Assembly (NCBI RefSeq): GCF_006716095.1
Contig: NZ_VFOK01000001.1
Span: forward strand, 1,643,375 to 1,707,374
Source: Barrientosiimonas humi
GTDB lineage: Bacteria; Actinomycetota; Actinomycetes; Actinomycetales; Dermatophilaceae
Length of the DNA: 64,000 nucleotides
Direction: 5' to 3'
The notes under the pieces: model-generated
Database searches by the model: none
Told to the model about the DNA's origin: nothing
The model's input: the letters and a program-made list of their open reading frames with translations, nothing else
Position numbers and translations under genes: made by a program
Shown: positions 45,963-55,547 of the stretch, one piece after another
Layout: every line of letters begins with the position of its first letter
Position numbering within the stretch: position 1 is the stretch's first letter

Positions 45963-47107
45963 GTGCTGTAGGCCGAGTTCTCGTGGACGTAGTCGTGGGT
46001 CAGGTCGTTGGTCCAGACCGTCGCGGTGTGCTCGCCCGCGTGCAGGTCGACCGCGACGTGGACCTCGCGCGGCGTCAGGTCGACCAGCGAGCGGTCCTCC
46101 CCCACCCCGCACTGCCGGCACACCTGCACGCCGTTGACGGTGACGTCCAACTGCGTCGGGTCGAACTCGGCCGCAGTGGTGCCGACAGCGGCGACGACCC
46201 GCCCCCAGTTGGGGTCGTTGCCGAAGATCGCGGTCTTGAACAGGTTGTTCCGCGCGATGGCGCGCGCGACCTCGAGAGCGTCGGACTCGCTTGCGGCAGA
46301 ACGGATCTCGATGGCGATGTCGTGGGCAGCGCCCTCGGCGTCGCCGATCAGCTGACGGGCGAGGTCGGCGCACACGGCGGTGACCGCCGCGGACAGGTCG
46401 CGGCGAGCCGGGCGTACGCCGGACGCGCCCGATGCGAGCAGCAGCACCGTGTCGTTGGTCGACTGGCACCCGTCGGAGTCGATGCGGTCGAACGTCACCG
46501 CGCACGCCTCGCGCAGCACCGCGTCGAGCTCGCCGGGCTCCGCCTCGGCGTCGGTGGTGAGCACCACGAGCATGGTCGCCAGGGCGGGAGCCAGCATGCC
46601 GGCTCCCTTGGCCATGCCGCCCACGACGAAGCCGTCGCCCTCGGCGGTGGCCTGCTTGGGGACGGTGTCGGTGGTCATGATCGCGGTGGCCGCGGCCTCG
46701 CCGTCGGGGCCGAGGGCGTCGGCGGCCGGGGCGATCGCGGCGAGCAGCCGGTCCATCGGCAGCCGTTCGCCGATCAGCCCCGTGGAGCAGACCGCGACGT
46801 CGCCAGCGGAGACGCCGAGCGTCTCGGCGACGGCCTCGGCGGTGCGGTGGGTGTCGAGGAACCCGGGCGGCCCGGTGCAGGCGTTGGCCCCGCCGGAGTT
46901 GAGCACGACCGCGTCGAGCCGGCCGTCGGCGACGACCTGGCGCGACCAGGTGACCGGCGCGGCCTCGACCCGGTTGCTGGTGAACACCGCCGCGGCCGAC
47001 CGCTGCGGTCCGTCGTTGACGACCAGCGCGAGGTCGGGTCGCCCGCTCGGCTTGAGCCCGGCGACCACGCCGCTGGCCCGAAACCCTTGTGCCGCAGTAA
47101 CACTCAC
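45959..47107 (-). CDS. argJ: glutamate N-acetyltransferase / ornithine acetyltransferase
   Basis: Recycles the acetyl group from acetylornithine to glutamate. The 382-residue precursor cuts itself at the conserved Thr in [16 protein letters not shown] (near residue 177), leaving alpha and beta chains. Other marks are [12 protein letters not shown] and [14 protein letters not shown]. The GTG at 47107 is preceded by AGGAGG with an 8-base spacing, 34 bases after argC. With ArgJ present, free ornithine is made and no ArgE is needed. Confidence 0.97.
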   Translation of the reverse strand: MSVTAAQGFRASGVVAGLKPSGRPDLALVVNDGPQRSAAAVFTSNRVEAAPVTWSRQVVADGRLDAVVLNSGGANACTGPPGFLDTHRTAEAVAETLGVSAGDVAVCSTGLIGERLPMDRLLAAIAPAADALGPDGEAAATAIMTTDTVPKQATAEGDGFVVGGMAKGAGMLAPALATMLVVLTTDAEAEPGELDAVLREACAVTFDRIDSDGCQSTNDTVLLLASGASGVRPARRDLSAAVTAVCADLARQLIGDAEGAAHDIAIEIRSAASESDALEVARAIARNNLFKTAIFGNDPNWGRVVAAVGTTAAEFDPTQLDVTVNGVQVCRQCGVGEDRSLVDLTPREVHVAVDLHAGEHTATVWTNDLTHDYVHENSAYST

Positions 47108-47141
47108 GGCGTGGCCTCCTGGTGATCGGTGGGTGCGAGGG

Positions 47142-48179
47142 TCACGGGGCCAGGCCCGTGGTCGGCAGGCCGCGCGTCTCGGGCAGGTCGAGCGCGAGGT
47201 TGAGGCACTGCACCGCGGCGCCCGCGGTCCCCTTGGTCAGGTTGTCCTCGGCGGCGACCACGACGACGCGGCCCGCGTGCTCGTCGACCGCCACCTGCAG
47301 CTGCACGACGTTGGACCCCAGCACCGCGCCGGTCGCCGGCCACTCGCCCTCGGGGAGAAGCCGGACGAAGGGCTCGTCGGCATACGTCCGCTCGTAGGCC
47401 GCGCGCACGGCCGCCGGGTCGCCGGCGAGGCGAGCGGTGCAGGTGGCGAGGATGCCGCGCGGCATGGGCGCCAGGGTCGGGGTGAACGACACGGTGACCG
47501 GCTGCCCCAGCGCCGTGCTGAGGTTCTGCTCGATCTCGGGGGTGTGGCGGTGGCCGCCGCCCACGCCGTACGGGCTCATCGACCCCATCACCGCCGAGGC
47601 CATCAGGTGCGGCTTGGTCGACCGGCCAGCGCCGGAGGTGCCGGAGGCTGCGACGACGACCACGTCGTCGGGCGCGACCACACCGGCGGCGAAGGCCGGG
47701 GCCAGCGCGAGGGTTGCGGCGGTCGGGTAGCAGCCGGGGATCGCGACGCGACGCGCCCCGACGAGGTCGTCACGCTGCTTGCTGCCGTCGGCGCGGACCA
47801 GCTCGGGGAGGCCGTACGGCCAGGAGCAGGCGTGCGGGGTGTCGTAGAAGGAGGTCCAGCGCTGCTCCTCGACGAGCCGGAAGTCGGCCCCGCAGTCGAG
47901 CACCAGCACGTCGTCGGGCAGCTGGGCCGCCAGCTGCGCGGAGGCGCCGTGCGGCAGAGCGAGGATCACGACGTCGTGGTCGGCGAACGCCTGCGGGGTG
48001 GTCTCGACCAGCTCGCGGTCGCGCAGCGGGGCCAGGTGCGGGGCCAGCTCGCCAAGGCGCTGCCCGACGGTCGAGGCGCCGGTGACCGCTCCCACGCGCA
48101 CGTCGGGATGACCCAGCAGCAGGCGCAGCGCCTCGCTCCCCGCGTAGCCGCTCGCGCCCGCGACACCCACCGTCAGCAT
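47142..48179 (-). CDS. argC: N-acetyl-gamma-glutamyl-phosphate reductase
   Basis: NADPH-dependent reduction of acetylglutamyl phosphate, 345 residues. It has the Rossmann loop [17 protein letters not shown], the catalytic Cys in [13 protein letters not shown], and the conserved [14 protein letters not shown]. First gene of argCJBDFRH. I chose the ATG at 48179, seven bases after a TATAGT -10, as a leaderless start; the ATG at 48185 two codons earlier is possible but would lie upstream of the predicted transcription start. Confidence 0.95.
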   Translation of the reverse strand: MLTVGVAGASGYAGSEALRLLLGHPDVRVGAVTGASTVGQRLGELAPHLAPLRDRELVETTPQAFADHDVVILALPHGASAQLAAQLPDDVLVLDCGADFRLVEEQRWTSFYDTPHACSWPYGLPELVRADGSKQRDDLVGARRVAIPGCYPTAATLALAPAFAAGVVAPDDVVVVAASGTSGAGRSTKPHLMASAVMGSMSPYGVGGGHRHTPEIEQNLSTALGQPVTVSFTPTLAPMPRGILATCTARLAGDPAAVRAAYERTYADEPFVRLLPEGEWPATGAVLGSNVVQLQVAVDEHAGRVVVVAAEDNLTKGTAGAAVQCLNLALDLPETRGLPTTGLAP

Positions 48180-48186
48180 GCGCATG

Positions 48187-48215
48187 ACTATACCGGAGCA
48201 CACATGATCATGCAG
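48187..48215 (-). promoter_or_regulatory. argC promoter with ArgR operator (ARG box)
   Basis: Minus strand CTGCAT (48215-48210), a 17-base spacer and TATAGT (48192-48187). TGCATGATCATGTG (48214-48201) fits the ARG-box core TGCATRWWYATGCA at all but the last two bases and overlaps the -35. ArgR bound there would block RNA polymerase. Confidence 0.75.
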
Positions 48216-48218
48216 ACC

Positions 48219-48248
48219 ACCCCGCGGGTGGGGGTACGTCCGCGGGGT
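48219..48248 (-). terminator. terminator after pheT
   Basis: ACCCCGCGG and CCGCGGGGT (48219-48227 and 48240-48248) form a 9-base stem beginning at the pheT stop. It separates pheST from the arg operon. Confidence 0.6.
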
Positions 48249-50764
48249 CAGCCGCGCTGGGCGGCGCCGTGGTCGGTGGCGGCCTGCTGGACGGCGGCGT
48301 CGCGCAGGTCGTTGACCTCCTCGGTCTTCAGCGTGCGGTCGGGCGCGCGGAAGACGAGGCGGAAGGCGAGCGAGCGCTGCCCGGCCTCCAGCTGGTCGCC
48401 GGAGTAGACGTCGAACAGCCGCACCGACTCCAGCAGGTCGCCGGCGCCGGCGCGCAGGCTCGCCTCGACGGCAGCCGCCGGGACGCCCTGGCCGACCACG
48501 AGCGCGACGTCGCTGTGCGCGGCGGGCTGCTGCACCAGGGTCGTCGCCTCGACCGACTCGGTGCTCGCGCCCACGAGCGCGTCGAGGTCGAGCTCCCCGG
48601 CGACGGTGCGCGCGGGCAGCTCGAGGCGCTGGACGACCTTGGGGTGCAGCTCGCCCACCACGCCGAGCCGGGTGCCGTCGGCGAGCAGCACCTCGGCGCA
48701 GCGGCCCGGGTGGAACGGCGGCTCGTCGCCGGCGCGCAGCGTGACCTCGACGGCCAGCGCCTCGGCGACGGCGCGCACGGTGGCGGTGGCGTCGGTCCAG
48801 TCCGCGGCGCGCCCCGCGCCCCACCAGCCGGCGCGCTCGAGCTCACCGCTCAGCACGAAGGCCAGGTGACGCGGCTGCTCCGGGACGGCGTCGCGGATCT
48901 GCTGCACGGCGTCGGGCCCGGGATAGCTGCCGACGTCGTACGTCGGTGCCTGGCCCTGGCGCCCGGTCGTCACCAGCCCGATCTCGAACAGCGCGAGGTC
49001 GGCGGTGCCGCGGGCGACGTTGCGGTGGGCGACCGACAGCAGCGACACCAGCAGGCTGGTGCGCATGAGCGGCTGCTCCTCGCGCAGCGGGTTGGTGAGC
49101 CGCACGGCGGTGCGGCGAGGGTCGTCGGCGGCGTAGCCGAGCGCGTCGAACGCCTCGGCGCCGACGAACGGCGGGCTGAGCACCTCGGTGAGGCCGCGCG
49201 CGGCCAGCATCCCGGCGAGCAGGCGACGCACCTGCTGGCCGTGGGTGAGCCCGCGCCCGCCGGGGGCCGGCGGCAGGATCGAGGGGATCCGGTCGTAGCC
49301 GTCGATGCGGGCGACCTCCTCGACGAGGTCGGGCCCGCCGCGCAGGTCGGGGCGCCACGACGGCGGCCGCACCGAGACGTCTCCGGAGCCGGAATCGTCG
49401 ACGGCACAACCGATCTCGCGCAGGATCTCCACGACGCGCTCGCGCGGGTAGTCGACGCCGACGAGTCGCGAGGCGAGGCCAGGCTCGAACGCGATCGGCT
49501 CGACCGGGCGCCGCTCGTCGACGTCGGTGACCGCGGGGTCGGCGGTGCCGCCGCCGTGCTCGACGAGCAGGTCGACGGCCAGCTGGGCCGCCGCCGCCGC
49601 GACGTCGGGGTCGACGCCGCGCTCGTAGCGCTTGCTCGCCTCGGTCGACAGCCGGTGGCGGCGGCTGCTGCGCGCCACCGTGGTCGGGTCGAAGTGGGCC
49701 GACTCGATCAGCAGGTCGGTGGTCTGCGGGCCGACCTCGCTGGTGGCGCCGCCCATCACGCCGGCGATGGCCAGCGGCGTCTCGCCGGTGTCGGTGATGA
49801 GCAGGTCCTCGGGGGACAGCTCGCGCGCCACGTCGTCGAGCGTGGTGAGGCGCTCGCCCGGGCGAGCCCGACGTACGACGATCGGGCCGGTGAGGGCCGC
49901 GGCGTCGAACGCGTGGAGCGGCTGGCCGAGCGCGAGCATGACGTAGTTGGTCACGTCGACCGGCAGCGAGATGGGCCGCATGCCCGCCTCGGTGAGCCGG
50001 GTCTGCAGCCACGCCGGCGACACGGCGGCCGGGTCGACCCCGCGCACCACGCGCGCGACGTAGCGGTCGCAGCCGGGGTTGCCGCGCAGCGGCGCCTCGT
50101 CGCGCAGCTCGACGGGGAACCCGTCGCCGGTGGCGGCCGGGGCGCGCTCGGCCGGGGCCAGCGCCGGGTCGGTGAACGCCGCGCCGGTGGAGTGGGAGAA
50201 CTCCCGCGCGATGCCGCGCAGGCTGAAGCAGTAGCCGCGGTCGGGGGTGATGTTGACCTCGACGGTCTCGCGGTCGAGCCCGAGCAGCGCGATGGCGTCC
50301 TGGCCCGGCACGAGGCCCTCGTCGGCCGACAGCACGATGATGCCGTCGGTGCCATCGCTCGGCAGGCCCAGCTCCTCGGCGGAGCAGATCATGCCGGCGC
50401 TCACGTGGCCGTACGTCTTGCGCGCCGAGATCTCGAACCCGCCCGGCAGCACCGCCCCCGGCAGCACGACCACCACGAGGTCGCCGACGCCGAAGTTGTG
50501 CGCGCCGCAGACGATGCCCTGCGGCTCGCCCGTGCCGTTCGCGTCGCCGACGTCGACGGTGCACCAGTTGATGGTCTTGCCGTTCTTCTGCGGCTCGGGC
50601 TCCTGGGTGAGCACCCTGCCGACCACCAGCGGGCCGGTGATGTCACCGCCCCGGATGCTCTCCTCCTCGAGGCCGACGCGCACCAGGTCGGCGGCGACCT
50701 GGGCACCGCTGACGCCTTCGGGCAGGTCGACGTACTCGCCCAGCCAGTCGATCGGGACGAGCAT
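48248..50764 (-). CDS. pheT: phenylalanyl-tRNA synthetase beta subunit
   Basis: Large subunit of the tetrameric PheRS, 838 residues. It has the N-terminal EMAP/tRNA-binding domain ([11 protein letters not shown] to [13 protein letters not shown]), the B3/B4 editing region with [20 protein letters not shown], the B5 domain ([20 protein letters not shown]), the inactive catalytic-like core and the C-terminal anticodon-binding FDX-ACB fold ([14 protein letters not shown]). The ATG at 50764 shares a base with the pheS stop (TGATG). Confidence 0.97.
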   Translation of the reverse strand: MLVPIDWLGEYVDLPEGVSGAQVAADLVRVGLEEESIRGGDITGPLVVGRVLTQEPEPQKNGKTINWCTVDVGDANGTGEPQGIVCGAHNFGVGDLVVVVLPGAVLPGGFEISARKTYGHVSAGMICSAEELGLPSDGTDGIIVLSADEGLVPGQDAIALLGLDRETVEVNITPDRGYCFSLRGIAREFSHSTGAAFTDPALAPAERAPAATGDGFPVELRDEAPLRGNPGCDRYVARVVRGVDPAAVSPAWLQTRLTEAGMRPISLPVDVTNYVMLALGQPLHAFDAAALTGPIVVRRARPGERLTTLDDVARELSPEDLLITDTGETPLAIAGVMGGATSEVGPQTTDLLIESAHFDPTTVARSSRRHRLSTEASKRYERGVDPDVAAAAAQLAVDLLVEHGGGTADPAVTDVDERRPVEPIAFEPGLASRLVGVDYPRERVVEILREIGCAVDDSGSGDVSVRPPSWRPDLRGGPDLVEEVARIDGYDRIPSILPPAPGGRGLTHGQQVRRLLAGMLAARGLTEVLSPPFVGAEAFDALGYAADDPRRTAVRLTNPLREEQPLMRTSLLVSLLSVAHRNVARGTADLALFEIGLVTTGRQGQAPTYDVGSYPGPDAVQQIRDAVPEQPRHLAFVLSGELERAGWWGAGRAADWTDATATVRAVAEALAVEVTLRAGDEPPFHPGRCAEVLLADGTRLGVVGELHPKVVQRLELPARTVAGELDLDALVGASTESVEATTLVQQPAAHSDVALVVGQGVPAAAVEASLRAGAGDLLESVRLFDVYSGDQLEAGQRSLAFRLVFRAPDRTLKTEEVNDLRDAAVQQAATDHGAAQRG

Positions 50765-51867
50765 CAGACCTCCAGTCCGAACTGTGCGTTGAAGCGGACG
50801 TCGCCCTCGAACATGTCGCGCATGTCGGAGACGCCCGTGCGGAACATCAGGGCGCGGTCGATGCCCATGCCGAAGGCGAAGCCGGTGTAGCGGTCGGGGT
50901 CGACCCCCACCGCGGCCAGCACGTTGCGGTTGACCATGCCGCAGCCGCCCCACTCGATCCAGCCGGTGCCGGAGCAGGCGCGGCAGTCGGGGTCGCGCCC
51001 CTGGCAGACGAAGCAGCGCAGGTCCATCTCGGCGCTGGGCTCGGTGAACGGGAAGTACGACGGGCGCAGCCGGGTGGTGATGCCGTCGCCGAACAGCTCG
51101 CTCGCCAGCCGGTCGAGCGTGCCCTTGAGGTGGGCCATCGTCAGCCCCTCGTCGACGGCCAGGCCCTCGATCTGGTGGAAGACCGGCATGTGCGTGGCGT
51201 CGAGCTCGTCGGTGCGGAAGACCTTGCCGGGGACCCCGACGTACAGCGGGACGCCGCGCTCGAGCATCGCGCGCGCCTGCACCGGGGAGGTGTGCGTGCG
51301 CAGGACCAGCCCGTCCTGCGGCGGGTCGACGTAGAACGTGTCCTGCATCTGGCGCGCCGGGTGGTCGGCGTCGAAGTTGAGCGCGTCGAAGTTGAACCAC
51401 TCGGCCTCGACCTCGGGCCCCTCGGCGATCTCCCAGCCCATGCCGACGAAGATGTCGGCGATCCGCTGGGCCATCAGCTCGACGGGGTGGCGCCGCCCGA
51501 GCGGCAGGCGCCCCGGCACCATCGTGACGTCGACGGCCTCCTCGACGAGGATGCGCGCGTCGCGCTCGGCCTCGAGCGCGGCCTGCCGCTCCTTCATCGC
51601 CTGCGCCACCCGGCCGCGCGCCTGCCCGACCCGCTTGCCGGCGTCGGCCTTGGCGGTGGGCGGCAGCGCGCCGATCTCACGGTTGGCGAGCGCCAGCGGG
51701 CTCTTGTCGCCCTGGTGCGCCGGGCGGACCGCCTTGAGCTCCTCGAGGGTGCTCGCCTCGGCGATCGCCTGCAGCGCGGCGTCGACGGCCGCCTCGACGT
51801 TGGCCGGGTCGAGCGCGCTCACCTCGACCGGGTCGTACTGGCTGTTGGGGCCGGACATCGATCTCAT
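50764..51867 (-). CDS. pheS: phenylalanyl-tRNA synthetase alpha subunit
   Basis: Catalytic subunit of PheRS, 367 residues. An N-terminal coiled-coil arm (about 20-100) grips the tRNA. Class II motifs follow: the GPEVEAEWFNFDALN region, motif 2 FRTDELDATHMPVFHQIEG, and motif 3 GFAFGMGIDRALM. A Cys cluster CFVCQGRDPDCRACSGTGW (residues about 285-305) is common in actinobacterial PheS and may hold a metal. Start ATG at 51867, or 51858; neither has a good ribosome site. It lies about 125 bases after the histidine kinase. Confidence 0.97.
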   Translation of the reverse strand: MRSMSGPNSQYDPVEVSALDPANVEAAVDAALQAIAEASTLEELKAVRPAHQGDKSPLALANREIGALPPTAKADAGKRVGQARGRVAQAMKERQAALEAERDARILVEEAVDVTMVPGRLPLGRRHPVELMAQRIADIFVGMGWEIAEGPEVEAEWFNFDALNFDADHPARQMQDTFYVDPPQDGLVLRTHTSPVQARAMLERGVPLYVGVPGKVFRTDELDATHMPVFHQIEGLAVDEGLTMAHLKGTLDRLASELFGDGITTRLRPSYFPFTEPSAEMDLRCFVCQGRDPDCRACSGTGWIEWGGCGMVNRNVLAAVGVDPDRYTGFAFGMGIDRALMFRTGVSDMRDMFEGDVRFNAQFGLEV

Positions 51868-51991
51868 TTCGCGGGGACGGAACGGCAGCGACGCCCACGG
51901 CTGGGCCGCGGGCGTGCTCGTGGGACAAGTCTATCGACGGGCGCCGCGCCGCCGACAACGGAGTTTGCCCCCGGCGTACGTCCGTGCCGGC

Positions 51992-53092
51992 TCAGCGCGC
52001 CGGCGGCGGCTCGCCCACGGGGAGCCGGACGACGAACCCCGCTCCCCCGGAGGGTGCGGGCTCGTAGGCGACCCGGCCGCCGTGCGCCTCGACGAGGCTG
52101 CGCACGACGTAGAGCCCCAGGCCGCTGCCGCCGCGCGAGCGGCCCTGCCAGAAGCGGCTGAACACCAGCTCGCGCTGCTCCTCGGGCACTCCTGGACCGT
52201 CGTCGAGGACGCGCAGCACGACCTCGTCGGGGCCGTCGGGCTGCCGGTCCTGCTCGATGGAGACCCGCACCAGGCCGGCGCCGTGGCGGATGGCGTTCTC
52301 GAGCAGGTTGCCGACGACCTGGGTGATGCGGTCGGGGTCGGCCCACAGGTGCGGCGGCTGCGGGGCCGGGCTGACCTGGAACCGGTCGGGGCTGTGCCCG
52401 GCGGCGAGGAGGCCGGCCACCTGGCCGCTGACGATCTCGAGCAGGTCGACCGGCTGGCGCACGAGGGTGAGCCGGCCGGTGTCGATGCGCGAGACGTCGA
52501 GCAGCTCGCTGACCAGGCGGCTGAGCCGGTCGGCGTCGCCCTCGATGGCCTCGAGCATCCACATCTTCTGCTCGTCGCGCAGCTGGTCCCAGCGCTGGCG
52601 CAGGGTGCGGCTGAACCCGCGCACGCTGGTGAGCGGGGCGCGCAGCTCGTGCGCGACGGTGGTGATCAGCGCGAAGCTGTCGGCGTCGTTGCGCTCGCGG
52701 GTGCGCGGGTCGCGCAGGGTGACCACGACGCGGCGGACCGACCGGTCGGGGTCGCGCACGATGCGCGCGGCCAGCAGCACCGCCCGGCCCTGCGGCAGGT
52801 GCAGCAGCTGCTCGGTGAACCGGGTGCGGGTGTGCAGCCCGCCGAACGGGTCGAGCGCCTCCCACCAGGAGCGGTGCTCGCGGTCGTGCAGCGGCAGCGC
52901 GGTGGTGACGTCGTCGCCGAGGCGGTCCAGCAGCGGCAGCCCGGTGAGCTGCTCGGCGCGGGAGTTGGCCAGCAGCAGGGTGCGGTCGGCGTCGGCGAGG
53001 ACGAAGCCCTCGGGCAGCACCTCGATGAGCTCGCTCAGGTCGGTGCTGATCGGCTCGAACGCCGGCGGCTCGCGACGCGACGCCGGGCTCAC
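51992..53092 (-). CDS. PAS sensor histidine kinase
   Basis: A 366-residue cytoplasmic sensor kinase. A PAS domain comes first (LPEGFVLADADRTLLLANSRAEQLTG). HisKA follows with the phospho-His in TTVAHELRAPLTSVRGF (near residue 150), then HATPase with N box NLLENAIRHGAG and G boxes DDGPGV and GSGLGL. No membrane helix is seen, so the signal is probably intracellular. No response-regulator gene is nearby. The GTG at 53092 overlaps the trmH-family stop as GTGA, tying it to the ribosomal-protein operon. Confidence 0.93.
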   Translation of the reverse strand: MSPASRREPPAFEPISTDLSELIEVLPEGFVLADADRTLLLANSRAEQLTGLPLLDRLGDDVTTALPLHDREHRSWWEALDPFGGLHTRTRFTEQLLHLPQGRAVLLAARIVRDPDRSVRRVVVTLRDPRTRERNDADSFALITTVAHELRAPLTSVRGFSRTLRQRWDQLRDEQKMWMLEAIEGDADRLSRLVSELLDVSRIDTGRLTLVRQPVDLLEIVSGQVAGLLAAGHSPDRFQVSPAPQPPHLWADPDRITQVVGNLLENAIRHGAGLVRVSIEQDRQPDGPDEVVLRVLDDGPGVPEEQRELVFSRFWQGRSRGGSGLGLYVVRSLVEAHGGRVAYEPAPSGGAGFVVRLPVGEPPPAR

Positions 53093-53892
53093 GACGGGCC
53101 CCGCTGGGCACCGGCCGAGGCGTAGAGGCACACGGTCGCGGCCATCGCGAGGTTGAGCGACTCGGCGTGGCCGTGGATGGGCACCCGGACCACGTCGTCG
53201 CAGCGCTCGCGCACCGCCTCCTCCAGCCCCCAGGCCTCGTTGCCCATCACCCAGGCGTGCGGCCCGGTGAGATCGACCTGCGGCAGCAGCGTGCTGCCGG
53301 CCCCGTCGGCGGCCAGCACCCGCAGCCCGCGCGCGCTGCACGCCTCGAGCGCCTGCTCGATCTCGACGCCGCGCACGAGCGGCAGGTGCCACAGCGAGCC
53401 GGCGGTGGAGCGGACCACCTTGGGGTTGTAGATGTCGACGCTGGCGGCCGACACCACGACGGCGTCGGCCCCGACCGCGTCGGCGCAGCGGATGACCGTG
53501 CCGGCGTTGCCGGGGTCGCGCACGTTGGTGAGCACCACGACCAGCCGGGGGTCGGGACCGAGCGCCTGCGCGAGCGGCACGTCGACGGGCCGGCAGACGG
53601 CGATCAGGCCCTGCGGGTGCTCGGTGCCGGCCATGGCGCTCAGCACCTCGGGGCTCGTCTCGTGGACGGGCACGCCGGCCGCGGCGGCGGCGGTCAGCAG
53701 GTCGGCGTGCCGCTCGGCGACGCCGGGCTCGGCGTAGACCTCGACGACGGTGCCGGGCGCGAAGGCCAGCGCCTCGCGTACGGCCTGCGGACCCTCCGCG
53801 ACGAACCGGCCGGCCCGCTCACGCGCAGAGCGCCGACCGAGGGCACGCACCGACTTCACCCGCTGGGCGCGGGGATTGGTCAGCACGGGCAC
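53089..53892 (-). CDS. TrmH/SpoU-family RNA 2'-O-methyltransferase
   Basis: A 267-residue SPOUT methyltransferase, the counterpart of M. tuberculosis Rv1644 (TsnR). An N-terminal substrate-binding part (FVAEGPQAVREAL) precedes the knotted domain with VVVLTNVRDPGNAGTVIRCADA (motif 1), WVMGNEAWGLEEA (motif 2) and IHGHAESLNLAMAAT (motif 3). Its target rRNA or tRNA base is not known. ATG at 53892. It lies 42 bases after rplT. Confidence 0.93.
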   Translation of the reverse strand: MPVLTNPRAQRVKSVRALGRRSARERAGRFVAEGPQAVREALAFAPGTVVEVYAEPGVAERHADLLTAAAAAGVPVHETSPEVLSAMAGTEHPQGLIAVCRPVDVPLAQALGPDPRLVVVLTNVRDPGNAGTVIRCADAVGADAVVVSAASVDIYNPKVVRSTAGSLWHLPLVRGVEIEQALEACSARGLRVLAADGAGSTLLPQVDLTGPHAWVMGNEAWGLEEAVRERCDDVVRVPIHGHAESLNLAMAATVCLYASAGAQRGPS

Positions 53893-53934
53893 TCGGTCGG
53901 CGCTCTGCGGGAACAGTGGCTGCTCGGGGCGCGG

Positions 53935-54330
53935 TCAGGCCGCGGAGCCGGCCTTGTCGCCGGCGGGGGCCTGCGCGGGCACGTTGGCCTTGGCCACCTC
54001 GACCATCGCGGCGAACGCGGTGGGGTCGTTGACGGCCATCTCGGCGAGCATGCGGCGGTCGACCTCGACACCGGCGGCCTTGAGGCCCTGGACGAACCGG
54101 TTGTAGGTCATGCCGTTGGCGCGGCAGCCGGCGTTGATCCGCTGGATCCACAGCCGACGGAAGTCACCCTTGCGGGCGCGACGGTCGCGGTAGCTGTAGC
54201 CGAGGGAGTGGGTGACCTGCTCCTTGGCCTTGCGGTAGAGCCGCGAGCGCTGACCGCGGTAGCCGCTGGCCTGCTCGAGGACGGTGCGGCGCTTCTTCTG
54301 GGCGTTGACTGCCCGCTTCACGCGTGCCAT
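53935..54330 (-). CDS. rplT: ribosomal protein L20
   Basis: Large-subunit assembly protein, 131 residues. The basic N-terminus [20 protein letters not shown] and the conserved [20 protein letters not shown] block are typical. The usual length is about 120; the last 12 residues ([14 protein letters not shown]) are an extra Ala-rich tail. Third gene of infC-rpmI-rplT. Confidence 0.98.
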   Translation of the reverse strand: MARVKRAVNAQKKRRTVLEQASGYRGQRSRLYRKAKEQVTHSLGYSYRDRRARKGDFRRLWIQRINAGCRANGMTYNRFVQGLKAAGVEVDRRMLAEMAVNDPTAFAAMVEVAKANVPAQAPAGDKAGSAA

Positions 54331-54367
54331 GTCTGAATCTCCTGGGGTCTGGTGAGGTGAAGGGGGC

Positions 54368-54562
54368 TTACTTGCCGAGCAGGCGCTTGATCTTGGCCTC
54401 GTCGGCCGGGGCCACGACGACGTCGGGCACCAGGCGGCGGGTCTGGCGCTTGCTGCGCTCCTGGAACTTGTGCACGTGGCGGGCGCGCTGGCGCTTGATC
54501 TTGCCCGAGCCCGTCACGCGGAAGCGCTTCTTGGCACCGCTGTGCGTCTTCATCTTCGGCAT
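54368..54562 (-). CDS. rpmI: ribosomal protein L35
   Basis: A 64-residue large-subunit protein, with [20 protein letters not shown] at the start and a basic C-terminus (AKIKRLLGK). The ATG at 54562 is preceded by AAAGAGGAGAT. A longer upstream reading lacks family residues. Confidence 0.98.
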   Translation of the reverse strand: MPKMKTHSGAKKRFRVTGSGKIKRQRARHVHKFQERSKRQTRRLVPDVVVAPADEAKIKRLLGK

Positions 54563-54670
54563 GTGCCGATCTCCTCTTTCGCTGTCCTCGACGCCGTCAG
54601 GGCGTCGATCGATGGTGTCGCGAGGGGCTCGCGACAAGTTCTGGGGCGGCGGCCGGGGCCGCCGCGCGGC

Positions 54671-55270
54671 TCACTCCGCGGCGGTCGGCTCGCCCTGCTC
54701 GCGGGCGGCCTTCTCCTCGGCCTGGCGCCGGCGGCGGTCCTCCGCCTTGGCCTCGGCCTTCTTGCGGGTCGGCCCGAGCACCATGATCATGTTGCGGCCG
54801 TCCTGCTTGGGCGAGCTCTCGACGAAGCCCAGCTCCTGGACGTCCTCGGCGAGACGCTGCAGCAGCCGGAAGCCCAGCTCGGGGCGGGACTGCTCGCGAC
54901 CGCGGAACATGATGGTCACCTTGACCTTGTCGCCCGCCTTGAGGAACCGCTCGACGTGGCCCTTCTTGGTGCCGTAGTCGTGCGGGTCGATCTTCGGGCG
55001 GAGCTTGATCTCCTTGATGACCGTGTTGACCTGGTTCTTGCGTGCCTCACGGGCCTTCATGGCGGCTTCGTACTTGTACTTGCCGTAGTCCATGAGCTTG
55101 GCGACCGGCGGCTTGGCCATGGGAGCGACCTCGACCAGGTCGAGGTCGGCCTCGGTGGCCAGGCGCAGCGCGTCCTCGACGCGGACGATGCCCACCTGCT
55201 CGCCGTTGGGCCCGACGAGGCGCACCTCCGGAACCCGGATGCGCTCGTTGATACGGGGCTCAGCGCTGAT
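54671..55270 (-). CDS. infC: translation initiation factor IF-3 (AUC start)
   Basis: Checks the initiator codon-anticodon pair on the 30S subunit. The protein is 199 residues: N domain [20 protein letters not shown], linker, and C domain with KIKLRP-like [13 protein letters not shown] and VTIMFRGRE. No ATG, GTG or TTG lies at the right place; the conserved N-terminus begins at ATC (55270-55268), six bases past AAGGAG. An AUC/AUU start is the known means of infC self-regulation. The C-terminal 30 residues are a charged Lys/Arg/Glu tail. The upstream reading to 55480 is not IF-3. Confidence 0.95.
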   Translation of the reverse strand: MSAEPRINERIRVPEVRLVGPNGEQVGIVRVEDALRLATEADLDLVEVAPMAKPPVAKLMDYGKYKYEAAMKAREARKNQVNTVIKEIKLRPKIDPHDYGTKKGHVERFLKAGDKVKVTIMFRGREQSRPELGFRLLQRLAEDVQELGFVESSPKQDGRNMIMVLGPTRKKAEAKAEDRRRRQAEEKAAREQGEPTAAE

Positions 55271-55316
55271 GTCTGCTCCTTCGTGTTGCGTGCGGTGACG
55301 CCCGGGAACGAGGAAA

Positions 55317-55347
55317 GGCCCCTCGCGACCGGGGTGCGCGAGGAGCC
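55317..55347 (-). promoter_or_regulatory. attenuator-like hairpin in the infC leader
   Basis: Minus strand GGC-T-CCTCGCG, a 9-base loop, CGCGAGG-G-GCC, then TTTCCTC. The stem is 10 pairs with one mismatch and a short T-run, 46 bases before the infC start. It may be a transcription attenuator. The 55271-55547 gap holds only this leader. Confidence 0.5.
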
Positions 55348-55547
55348 TTCGAAGCGATCGGGACCGGGCGACGCCGCAGCGCCGGACGACGACAGCGCGG
55401 CTGCCGACCGTCAGGTCCGTGACCGAGAACCCGGCGACATGCCTGTCGACGCGGGTGGAAGCGGGGCTTCTCTTGCACACTGCCGTGCGAGCACGACAGT
55501 CGGTGCCACCAGTGTACGCACCCGCGCCGTCTGCGCGAAATCTCGCC

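Noticed and set aside
55270-55480. Longer infC starting at 55480
   Set aside because: The added 70 residues are not found in IF-3 and would run through the leader hairpin.
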